Shown: in pieces, positions 44,330 to 51,436 of the stretch | Position numbering within the stretch: the first letter of the stretch is position 1 | Layout: every line of letters begins with the position of its first letter | Assembly (NCBI RefSeq): GCF_000744655.1 | Contig: NZ_JQMJ01000004.1 | Location: forward strand, 496,001-560,000 | Source of the DNA: Streptacidiphilus rugosus AM-16 | Lineage (GTDB): Bacteria > Actinomycetota > Actinomycetes > Streptomycetales > Streptomycetaceae | Length of the DNA stretch: 64,000 nucleotides | Reading direction: 5' to 3' | The notes under the pieces: generated by a model | Told to the model about the DNA's origin: nothing | Database searches by the model: none | What the model saw: the letters and a program-made list of their open reading frames with translations, nothing else | Program-made: the position numbers and the translations under genes

Positions 44330-44857
44330 CTACCAGGGGCGCGTGTACGTGACTCTGCGCCGCCTGCGCAGCAACGGTCGAGCGACGACCAGCCAGAGCG
44401 ATAGGGGCAGCCAGACAGCACCGAAGACCGCGGGGCCGGCGGACGGGCCGACAATTCCGGAGATGATCATCACAACCGGCATGATCAGCATCGCAACCCG
44501 TGCGATTACCTCCACGAAAGGGCCTGGACGTTGGTGCGGCCACGGTCTCGGGGCCGGCTCGGGAGTAATGGGTGGCCTGTAGTCGCTCGTAGCTTGCCCC
44601 TGGATGCCTGGCTGTAGCTCGCCAGCCGATCGCGCTGCATGGCGCATCAGGATCCACAGGACCGCAGAACCGCCTACACCAACAACGGCGGCAACGACGC
44701 TGATCCAGGGCATGTGCATCACACCACTCGCGTAGCCCATCTCCGCACAGGCGGAGCCCAGGAGCGAAGCGATGGCAGCGAGCCGCTGCCGCCGATGGAC
44801 GCGGAGCGCCGTCAGCCCAATGCCGAGCACAGCGAAGAAAGCTATCCCAATGATCAC
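44330..44857 (-). CDS. Four-TM membrane protein, unknown
   Basis: 175 residues from GTG 44857. Two helices in the first half (IIGIAFFAVLGIGLTALRV and SVVAAVVGVGGSAVLWILM), a Pro-rich cytoplasmic loop (TPEPAPRPWPHQRPGP), two more helices (VAMLIMPVVMIISGIVG and AVWLPLSLWLVVARP), and an RRRRR tail. No family recognised. Flanked by direct repeats, which suggests it arrived or duplicated as a unit. G+C slightly lower than its neighbours. Confidence 0.7.
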   Translation of the reverse strand: MIIGIAFFAVLGIGLTALRVHRRQRLAAIASLLGSACAEMGYASGVMHMPWISVVAAVVGVGGSAVLWILMRHAARSAGELQPGIQGQATSDYRPPITPEPAPRPWPHQRPGPFVEVIARVAMLIMPVVMIISGIVGPSAGPAVFGAVWLPLSLWLVVARPLLRRRRRVTYTRPW

Positions 44858-44948
44858 GGCGGGATCCTAGACCCACCGTCACGACTCGAACCCGGCTGGC
44901 CCCTCCGCAACGGGCCGGAGGCTTTGGGGGCGTAGACCTCAACCGACG

Positions 44949-45012
44949 CGGTGAGCCTGGCGGCCCTGGGAGAACTCCGGTCCGGCAGAGCTGCCCGATC
45001 GAGGAGGAACCA
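44949..45012 (+). repeat. 64-bp direct repeat, copy 2
   Basis: Second copy of the 44220 repeat, same orientation, four mismatches. Lies upstream of the membrane gene's start on the minus strand, within an otherwise empty stretch 44858-45300. Confidence 0.8.
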
Positions 45013-45164
45013 GGCACAGCTATCCACAAGCGCGGGGGCATAGGGCCGAAGCAAGATCCGGACCAGTGACGGACAAAAGCTGAGATCCGTGCTCCCCGGA
45101 GCCCTTTCGTAGCAGGTCAGGGCTCAGTGGCTGGGCATTCGTCGGGCCGACTGTAAATCCGCTC

Positions 45165-45205
45165 CTGGAGAACCTCGGTTCGGCGCAGCCGCCCGATCGA
45201 GAAGG
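45165..45205 (+). repeat. Partial third copy of the repeat
   Basis: CTGGAGAACCTCGGTTCGGC.. GCCCGATCGAGAAGG aligns with the middle and end of the 64-bp repeat with several changes and a one-base gap. Confidence 0.5.
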
Positions 45206-45300
45206 CAGCCCCGTTCGGGCAGGGGTGCGCTCACGAATCAGCTGCCGGAAGGATGGGCGGCGAGATGGCTTGTGCGGCAGCCTGATCTTGAGGAGGATGC

Positions 45301-45441
45301 ATGACCCAGCTTCAGGGTTCCATCCGACGGCTGGCCGTTGCCGCCGGAACGGCCGTCTCGGTCGTGCTGCTCCTCCTGAGCGTTTGGCTCTTGATGCCGC
45401 TGTTCGGCGCGCTGCTGTTCTGGATAGCCGAGCACGGCTAG
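45301..45441 (+). CDS. 46-residue membrane peptide
   Basis: Very short gene with an excellent TTGAGGAGGATGC ribosome site before ATG 45301. Product begins TQLQGSIRRLAVAAGTAVSV and continues as one long helix (VVLLLLSVWLLMPLFGALLFWI), ending AEHG. No family known; initiation signal and clean helix make expression likely. Confidence 0.5.
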   Translation: MTQLQGSIRRLAVAAGTAVSVVLLLLSVWLLMPLFGALLFWIAEHG

Positions 45442-45606
45442 TGGCGGGGCCAGGGCCAGATCGGCCCTCCGCCACGACGTAGGCTCCGGCTTCGAGGCGC
45501 TTCCGTACAGCACGGAAGTACAGCAACCATGACGACCCCAGCCGACCAGACCCGACCGCCCTAACGTGCTTGACCAGGTCGGGAGACCTCAGCGACCGGA
45601 CTGCCG

Positions 45607-45632
45607 CTAGGGCCTGTCTGGAGTTGTGATCA
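45607..45632 (+). repeat. Left inverted end of the IS5-family unit, with CTAG
   Basis: CTAG at 45607-45610 followed by GGCCTGTCTGGAGTTGTGAT (to 45632). It matches the opposite-strand end at 49286-49307 at 20 of 22 positions. Confidence 0.75.
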
Positions 45633-45716
45633 CGTGGCGGGAATAGGGTTGAAGGGATGATCATCGGGCTGGTAGCTTTCAGTCGACCGTGACACCGCCC
45701 GAGGAGGTGAGACCCC

Positions 45717-45770
45717 GTGAACGCTGTATCGATGTGGGTGCTCCCCCTTCCCGTCACGGCTGGCGATTGA
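45717..45770 (+). CDS. 17-residue candidate leader peptide
   Basis: GTG 45717 to TGA 45770 encodes VNAVSMWVLPLPVTAGD, with a strong GAGGAGGTGAG ribosome site at normal spacing. It lies 57 bp before the hydrolase gene, inside the IS5 unit. May be a translated leader or a remnant of an older gene start. Confidence 0.35.
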   Translation: MNAVSMWVLPLPVTAGD

Positions 45771-45827
45771 CGTAGTTTCGCCGCCGGGAGCGCCTCGACC
45801 ACAAGGCACTCCCGAAAGGCAACACCT

Positions 45828-46595
45828 ATGTACTCTCTGCAGTTCACCGCCGAGTCGTCGTCGAATGGCATGGTCGAGCGCGACTTCGTCGTGGGCGACG
45901 TCCCCGGCGTCCTCTGGTCGCCGGCCTCCAACGCAGCCGATCGCGCGCCCCTGATCCTGATGGCCCACGGCGGCGGCAACCACAAGAAGCACCCGGCGAT
46001 GTCCGGTCGCGCCCGCCTCCTCGTGGCTGGCTGCGGCTTCCACGTCGCCGTCATCGACGCGCCCGGTCACGGTGACCGGCCTCGCACGGCGCACGACGAG
46101 CAGGAGATCGCCGAGCTGTTCCGGGCGCGGGCCGCGGGCGAGCCGGAAGGCCCGATCGTCGTGCGCTACAACGACCACCTGGCGGAGTTGGCCGTGCCCG
46201 AGTACCAGGCGACCCTGGATGCTCTCCAGGGACTCCCGGAGATCGGCACCGACGGGTTGGTCGGCTTCTGGGGCATCAACATGGGCACCGCGATCGGCAT
46301 CCCATTCGTGGCCACCGAACCCAGGATCTCCGCCGCAGTCTTCGGCCAGCACTGGCCCGACACCCTGGCCGAGAAGGCGAAGCAGATCACCATCCCGATC
46401 GAGTTCGACCTGCAGTGGGACGACGAGCACATCTCGCGCGAGGCCGGTCTCGCGCTGTTCGACGCCTTCGCCTCGAAGGAGAAGTCGCTGCACGTGAACT
46501 CGGGCAAGCACAAGGAACTGCCCCGGTTCGAGGCCGACAGCGCGGTCCGGTTCTTCGCCCGGCACTTCGGCCGAGCAATCACCGCGTCGGCCTGA
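45828..46595 (+). CDS. Alpha/beta-hydrolase-fold protein with Asn at nucleophile position
   Basis: 255 residues. Dienelactone-hydrolase-like: LILMAHGGGNHKKHP (oxyanion loop), VAVIDAPGHGDR, elbow VGFWGINMGTAIG, Asp region EFDLQWDDEHIS and His in SGKHKELPRFE. The usual GxSxG elbow reads G-I-N-M-G: residue 151 is Asn (AAC at 46278-46280), where AGC would give Ser. So the enzyme may be inactive or altered. Start ATG after GAAAGG. Lies within the ends of an IS5-family unit, convergent with its transposase. Confidence 0.82.
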   Translation: MYSLQFTAESSSNGMVERDFVVGDVPGVLWSPASNAADRAPLILMAHGGGNHKKHPAMSGRARLLVAGCGFHVAVIDAPGHGDRPRTAHDEQEIAELFRARAAGEPEGPIVVRYNDHLAELAVPEYQATLDALQGLPEIGTDGLVGFWGINMGTAIGIPFVATEPRISAAVFGQHWPDTLAEKAKQITIPIEFDLQWDDEHISREAGLALFDAFASKEKSLHVNSGKHKELPRFEADSAVRFFARHFGRAITASA

Positions 46596-46935
46596 CGTAC
46601 CCGGTTGCGGCGTCCGGCTGGCAAGCCGGACGCCGCAACCGCGGCCCCGGGTTGAGGCTGCGCATCCAGATGATGGATCCGCGCAGTTGAAGCCCCGCCA
46701 TGTAGCTCTCGGGTGTCTTGTCATAGCGGGTTGCCAGACCCCGCCATGCCTTGATCTTGTTGATGCAGCGCTCCACCGTGTTGCGGTCCTTGTACTGGTC
46801 GGCGTCGTACGAGATCGGTCGCCCGCCGGCGCTGCCACGCTTCTGGCGGTTCGCTGCCTGGTCGGCCTTCTCCGGGATCACCGCCTTGATCCCGCGTCTG
46901 CGCAGGTAGGCCCGGTTGGCTCGCGACGAGTACGC
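46579..46935 (-). pseudogene. IS5-family transposase, C-terminal part
   Basis: Reads AYSSRANRAYLRRRGIKAVI from the junction at 46935, then EKADQAANRQKRG, NTVERCINKIKAWRGLATRY and GSIIWMRSL, the typical end of an IS427-group transposase with the catalytic Glu in TVERCIN. It continues exactly where the part at 48536 stops if the IS110 element is removed. Past MRSL the frame runs into the hydrolase terminator, so the native stop is lost. Confidence 0.85.
46603..46640. terminator. Hairpin terminator of the hydrolase gene
   Basis: A perfect 17-bp inverted repeat (46603-46619 and 46624-46640) with a 4-base loop, between the hydrolase stop and the transposase fragment. Confidence 0.8.
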
Positions 46936-46937
46936 CT

Positions 46938-47271
46938 AATAGGCGCCGAGGTTGAGTTCTTGGCGACCTCGGCAGGGGCCGTCAACGTCTGGACTGTATG
47001 CCGCGCCTTGAGCGCTTCGATAAGAGCGATGCCTGCACGGCCCCTGCCGCTTCCAACTCGATCGCCGTACCGTGCCGTGGTTCGAGCCATGTCCAGGGTC
47101 ATCTCTTGATCAGCCGGAGCCGTCGAGCTCTTCACGAGAGCGAGGCCCCTGGACTCAGCTGGGACCACGGACGGCTGATGGGGTGGTGCGCCCGCGAGCG
47201 CTTCTATTAGGTCGCCGGGTGGTCCTGCCGCGGCTCGACGCCGACGGGACAGCGACGGCAAAGGAGCGAAT
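46938..47271 (+). ncRNA. Candidate IS110 bridge RNA locus
   Basis: Non-coding left end. Target-loop candidate: CGCCT at 47004-47008 equals the five bases of the left target through the CT core, and CGATAAG at 47018-47024 is the exact complement of the right target CTTATCG. Donor-loop candidate: ATGGGGTG at 47178-47185 repeats the element's own right end (48525-48532), and CTATTAG at 47204-47210 is the exact complement of its left end CTAATAG. Both loops appear in the order target then donor, as known for IS621. Confidence 0.7.
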
Positions 47272-48513
47272 GTGCAGGTGACCTGCGGAATCGACTGGGC
47301 CGAGGACCACCATGACGTGGCGGTGGTCGACTCTGAAGCGCGGCTGCTCGGCAAGCTGCGGATCAGCGACGACGCTGCCGGCTTCCAAGAACTCCTGCAT
47401 CTGCTCGCCGAGCACGGCGACAGTCCCGACGAACCGATCCCGGTCGCCATCGAGACCTCCCGCGGCCTGCTCGTCGCCTGCCTGAGGGCGACAGGCCGCC
47501 GCGTCTACGCGATCAACCCGATGGCCGTCGCCCGATACCGCGACCGGCACACGGTCTCACGCAAGAAGTCCGACCACCAGGACGCTCTCGTCCTGGCGAA
47601 CATCCTGCGCACCGACGCGGAGCACCACCGCCCGCTGCCGGGCGATTCCGACCTCGTCAGAGCCATCGCCGTGCTGGCCAGGGCCCAGCAGGACGCTGTC
47701 TGGGACCGCACTCGCGCTCAGAACCGGCTGCGGTCGCACCTGCGCGAGTACTACCCCTCGATCCTGGAGGCCTTCTCGGATCGGCGCGAACACCTGCTGG
47801 CCCGGGAGGCCCGCGCGATCCTCGCGATCGCCCCGACTCCGACCGAGGCGGCCGCGCTCACTCGCAGCCGGCTGAAGGCCGCCGTCGTGCGAGCAGGCCG
47901 CCAGCGCAGGATCGAGGCGGAGACCGACCGGATCCGGGAGATCCTCCGTCGCGCCTGGATGCACCAACCGCCACTAGTGGAAACGGCGATGGGGCACCAG
48001 ACTCTCGCCCTCCTGGCCCAGCTCAACGCCGCCTGCCAAGCCTGTGACGACCTGGCCCAAGCCACTGAAGAGCTGTTCCTGCAGCACCCGGACGCCGAGA
48101 TCATCACCAGCTTCCCCGGTCTGGCGGTCCTCACCGGCGCCCGGATCCTGGCCGAGATCGGCGACGACCGAACCCGATTCGACACCGCACGGAACCTGAA
48201 GGCCTACGCCGGAAGCGCACCAGTGACGCGGGAGTCCGGCCGCAGCCGCCAGGTGAACCACCGCCGCATCAAGAACAGCCGCCTGGCCGCAACCGGACGA
48301 CACTGGGCATTCGCCGCTCTCACCGCGTCACCCGGGGCCCACGCCCACTACAACCGCCGACGCGACGCGGGTGACCGCTACCACGCAGCCCTCCGTCATC
48401 TCTTCAACCGCATGCTCGGCCAACTGCACCACTGCCTGAACACTCACCAGAAATTCGACGAGGGGATCGCCTTCGCAACACCAGCGAGGCCTGAACTCAG
48501 CGCCGCAGCTTGA
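47272..48513 (+). CDS. IS110-family DEDD recombinase/transposase
   Basis: 413 residues from GTG 47272 (AAGGAG six bases upstream). N-terminal RuvC-like DEDD domain: D8 in CGIDWAEDHHD, E61 in VAIETSRG, D101 and D104 in KKSDHQDA. C-terminal Tnp_20 domain with ITSFPGLAVLTGARILAEIG, LKAYAGSAPVTRESGRSRQV, where a Ser supplies the nucleophile in this family. Length and motifs are intact. It recombines element and target DNA guided by the bridge RNA. Confidence 0.94.
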   Translation: MQVTCGIDWAEDHHDVAVVDSEARLLGKLRISDDAAGFQELLHLLAEHGDSPDEPIPVAIETSRGLLVACLRATGRRVYAINPMAVARYRDRHTVSRKKSDHQDALVLANILRTDAEHHRPLPGDSDLVRAIAVLARAQQDAVWDRTRAQNRLRSHLREYYPSILEAFSDRREHLLAREARAILAIAPTPTEAAALTRSRLKAAVVRAGRQRRIEAETDRIREILRRAWMHQPPLVETAMGHQTLALLAQLNAACQACDDLAQATEELFLQHPDAEIITSFPGLAVLTGARILAEIGDDRTRFDTARNLKAYAGSAPVTRESGRSRQVNHRRIKNSRLAATGRHWAFAALTASPGAHAHYNRRRDAGDRYHAALRHLFNRMLGQLHHCLNTHQKFDEGIAFATPARPELSAAA

Positions 48514-48535
48514 CCCATAGCTGCATGGGGTGTCT

Positions 48536-49234
48536 TATCGGCGGCCACCGCGTCGGGCCTGGTCCGCGGACGGCCGACGGGCCCGCGCACCTTGACCTCC
48601 TCCAGGACGGCGACGAACCGTGGGCTGTCAGCGGCCTGTCCGGGCGTGAGCACGAAGGCCAAGGGGCGACAACGCCGGTCCGCCGCAAGATGCACCTTGC
48701 TGGTCAGCCCACCACGGGACCGGCCGAGCGCCGCTGCCTTGAGTCGGGCACGGCGACGCCGGCGTAACTTCCGGCGTTCGGCCCGATCCCTCTCGAGCTC
48801 TGCCGATGCCGCCGTCACCGGGGCGTTTTGCCCGGTTTCCGATGCCCCTTTTCCTCCGCCGCGGCCTCTTCCAGCGCCGCCAGCACCTCGGGGTCGACCA
48901 CCATCCCCGCCGCATCGTGGTGTGCGCGAGCCACTGTCGAATCCACGCTGACCAGCGACAGGTCCGCCTGACCGCGCCGGGCGGCCTCCGCGATGATCGC
49001 CTTCATCAGCGCGGCGAACACACCCGCGTCACGCCACTGGGCGAAGCGGTCGTAGACCGTCTGCCAGGCACCGAACTCCGTCGGCATCTCCCGCCACTGG
49101 CCACCGCTGCGGAACTTCCAGATGACGCCCTCGAACTGCTCACGAAGCCGCTGCGGATACGGGCCGTACCGGCCGATGGGGAGGAACGGCTCGACCAACT
49201 CCCACTCGCTGTCGCTCAGTTCGCGTCGCGTCAC
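48536..49234 (-). pseudogene. IS5-family transposase, N-terminal part (two frames)
   Basis: First frame (GTG 49234 to stop at 48815) begins TRRELSDSEWELVEPFLP and contains VSVDSTVARAHHDAAGM (first catalytic Asp). Second frame starts GTG 48818 overlapping that stop, with LGRSRGGLTSKVHLAADRRC and PDAVAADK (second Asp region), ending at the IS110 junction. The A-rich GGGCAAAACG stretch before the first stop could allow the programmed frameshift used in the IS427 group. Broken by the IS110 insertion, so inactive. Confidence 0.85.
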
Positions 49235-49285
49235 AGCAGCGTTTTACCGGCCCAGCCCGGCGCGCGAGGGCGAACCGGGCAAGAC

Positions 49286-49307
49286 TGATCACAACTCCAG
49301 ACAGAGC
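49286..49307 (-). repeat. Right inverted end of the IS5-family unit
   Basis: Read on the minus strand it begins GCTCTGTCTGGAGTTGTGAT, matching the left end at 45611. CTAG follows at 49308-49311. Confidence 0.75.
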
Positions 49308-49311
49308 CTAG

Positions 49312-50894
49312 TACTCCAGCAGGACTTTGCTATCTGACCTGGGGCGATGCAGGCGGAGTGGAGTGTAGTCAGGGTGCCAGGCGTCAGGGGCGGCTTCGTG
49401 TGGGCTGCCCCTCGATCGTGTGACTGCGCCGTCGGTAGTGGCTGCGGCGGGGCAGCCTCTCGATGTGATCACCGAGACCGTCGCCGAGACGTGGGACCGC
49501 GAACTGGACGAACTCTTCTTGACCGTGGGACACCGCTTCCGTCGCGTCGAAGCGCGGCGCCGGATGCGGGACTACGTGCGCGGCCTGCTGGCTCCAGTCG
49601 CCAGGAAGAACAGCTGGCAGCTGGCCGAGCAGGCCGGTCACCGCACCCCCGACGGCTTGCAGCATCTGCTCGCCGGGGCCGCGTGGGACCCGGACGAGAT
49701 CCGCGATGACCTGCAGGCATTTGTCGCCGAGCGGTTGGGCGAGCCTGACGGGGTACTGATCCTCGACGACACCGGCTTCGTGAAGAAGGGCACCACCTCC
49801 GCCGGGGTGCAGCGCCAGTACTCCGGCACCGCCGGCCGGACCGAGAACTGCCAGATCGGAGTGTTCGCCGCCTATGCCTCCGTCCGGGGCCGGGCCCTGG
49901 TCGACCGTGAGCTCTACCTGCCCAAGTCATGGACCGAAGACCGCGATCGCTGCCGTGCGGCGAGGATCCCCGACGAGCGGGAGTTCTGCACCTAGGGCGA
50001 GCTGGCGAAGCGGCTGGTGCTGCGGGCGCTGGGCTCCGATCTGCCCATCGCCTGGGTCACCGCGGACTCGGCCTATGGGCAGTAGGGACGCTTCCGCCGG
50101 CTGCTGGAGGAATCCGGTGTCGGCTACGTCCTGGCGGTGCCCAAGTCCCAGTTCAGCCTGGGCGGTCCCCGCATCGACTGGCTGTTCGCGCAGGCCCCGG
50201 ACGAGGCCTGGGAGCGGATGTCGTGCGGTGACGGCGCCAAGGGCCCGCGCGTCTACGACTGGGCGGCGATCCGGCTGCGGGCCGTGGCGGAGTACGACTA
50301 CCAGGGCGAGGTCCTGGTCCGAGCACGCTGGGCGATGGCCCGCCGCAGCATCGCCAAGCCGGACGAGATCGCCTACTACCTCGCCTACGCGCCGCCGGAG
50401 ACCACCGTGACGGAGTTGGTGCGGATCGCGGGGATGCGGAGGGCGATCGAGGAGTGCTTCCAGGCCGCGAAGAACGAATGCGGTCTGGATCAGTACGAAG
50501 TCCGCCGTTACACCGGCTGGATGCGGCACATCACGCTCGCCATGCTCGCGCACGCGTTCTTGGCCGCGATGGCGGCCGCCGCGGCGTCAAAAGGGGCTGC
50601 AGAAACGGTTCCGGCACCCTGGTCGACCTCACCGTGGCGGAGATCCGCAGGCTCCTGGCAGTTGGCGGCGGCGGTGGCCCGTGTCCGCCACGGCGCTCGC
50701 CCCGCACTCACGCGCTGAGCTGGTCCGCCTGGCGTCGACGACGCCAGGCCGTCGCCCGCCGCAGCCACTACCGACGGCGCAGTCACACGATCGAGGGGCA
50801 GCCCACACGAAGCCGCCCCTGACGCCTGGCACCCTGACTACACTCCACTCCGCCTGCATCGCCCCAGGTCAGATAGCAAAGTCCTGCTGGAGTA
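49312..50894 (+). mobile_element. IS701-family element, 1583 bp, decayed
   Basis: Flanked by CTAG on both sides (49308-49311 and 50895-50898), the target duplication known for IS701. The ends are inverted repeats about 138 bp long (49312-49449 and 50757-50894), unusually long and nearly identical. The left CTAG also is the right flank of the IS5 unit, so it inserted there afterwards. Transposase is broken. Confidence 0.85.
49420..50822 (+). pseudogene. IS701-family transposase, two amber stops and a frameshift
   Basis: DDE transposase text is continuous in one frame from GTG 49420: LILDDTGFVKKGT (first Asp), IAWVTADSAYG (second Asp), and IEECFQAAKNECGLDQYEVR (Glu). In-frame TAG codons stand at 49993-49995 and 50083-50085, each one base from a sense codon (AAG or GAG). 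Near 50580-50620 the frame shifts: the expected LVDLTVAEIRRLLA continues in another frame to 50822. Inactive unless the stops are read through. Confidence 0.88.
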
Positions 50895-50953
50895 CTAGTT
50901 CGCATCGAGGGGGTCAGTGTCCTTGGCGGGCCGAACCGATGCCCGCTGGCGAC

Positions 50954-51124
50954 TCACCACCAGAGCCCAGCGAGCACGCTATACAGGAAGGCCAGCGCGG
51001 CGGTCCCCACGACGCCCACGAGGAGGCAACCCCATAGAGGACTGCTGCACCCAGATGGGCCGTCGCCCGACTCAGTGTCCTTGGGTGACTCGATGGGTTC
51101 TGTGTCGTTGGGCGTGTCCGTCAT
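50954..51124 (-). CDS. 56-residue tail-anchored-like membrane peptide
   Basis: From ATG 51124: acidic N-terminal half (TDTPNDTEPIESPKDTESGD), then a single helix (PLWGCLLVGVVGTAALAFL) and end SVLAGLWW. Ribosome site GGTGG is modest. Two cysteines flank the helix. No family known. Lies beside the IS701 element. Confidence 0.4.
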   Translation of the reverse strand: MTDTPNDTEPIESPKDTESGDGPSGCSSPLWGCLLVGVVGTAALAFLYSVLAGLWW

Positions 51125-51436
51125 GCACGCCACCGTGCCAGGACCGTGCCAGACGGGGCGGGGAGACGCGGGAAAGAGCGGGGAATTGCGGGGAGAACCT
51201 GGTCAGTTGCCGCAGGCAGAATCCATCCAGGTCACCCTAGGTTACCTAGACGGAGCCTCCTAAAGCCGGTGTCGGCGTGCCCGATAGGTCGCGGCCGATC
51301 GTCGGAAGCGCCAGCGGCCTCCCATTGCGGCGCTGCGCCCGGCGGCCGCAGAAAAGCGCCGCCGGGCGTTCCGCCTGAGCGCGGGCCGGCGAATCATCCC
51401 CCTGCGCCCCAGCGCGAGGACGATCCGCCGGTGCCG
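51125..51436. other. Intergenic, short palindrome
   Basis: 312 bp without a gene. Holds an exact palindrome CTAGGTTACCTAG (51237-51249) and a short direct repeat ACCGTGCCAG twice near 51130-51155. Possible operator for the small minus-strand gene; otherwise nothing recognised. Confidence 0.4.

Larger units (their letters stand above)
46938..48535 (+). mobile_element. IS110-family element (IS110 group), 1598 bp
   Basis: Removing 46938-48535 joins GTACGCCT to TATCGGCGG and restores the transposase codons for DKAYSSR without gap, which fixes the ends. CT occurs at both junctions (46936-46937 and 48534-48535), the core dinucleotide. No flanking duplication or inverted ends, as usual for the family. 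A 334-bp non-coding left end precedes the transposase and only 22 bp follow it, the arrangement of IS110-group elements with the bridge RNA in the left end. Confidence 0.88.
45611..49307 (-). mobile_element. IS5-family unit enclosing a hydrolase gene; interrupted by IS110
   Basis: Bounded by 22-bp inverted ends (45611-45632; 49286-49307) and by CTAG on both outer sides (45607-45610; 49308-49311), as for one transposition with a CTAG target duplication. The transposase runs on the minus strand from 49234 and is split by the IS110-family element at 46938-48535. Between the transposase tail and the left end lies the alpha/beta-hydrolase gene (45828-46595) with its own terminator. It is either a passenger gene or a product of recombination between IS copies. 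Confidence 0.65.

Noticed and set aside
44220-45205. Insertion-sequence ends around the 44330 gene
   Set aside because: Copies are direct, not inverted, no transposase or target duplication; kept as repeats only.
46938-47271. Protein gene on the minus strand in the IS110 left end
   Set aside because: The minus-strand frame there is open, but the region is the element's non-coding end and the guide matches explain it better.
50899-51260. tRNA or attachment site near the IS701 edge
   Set aside because: No cloverleaf or anticodon stem could be drawn; the CTAG palindrome alone is not enough.
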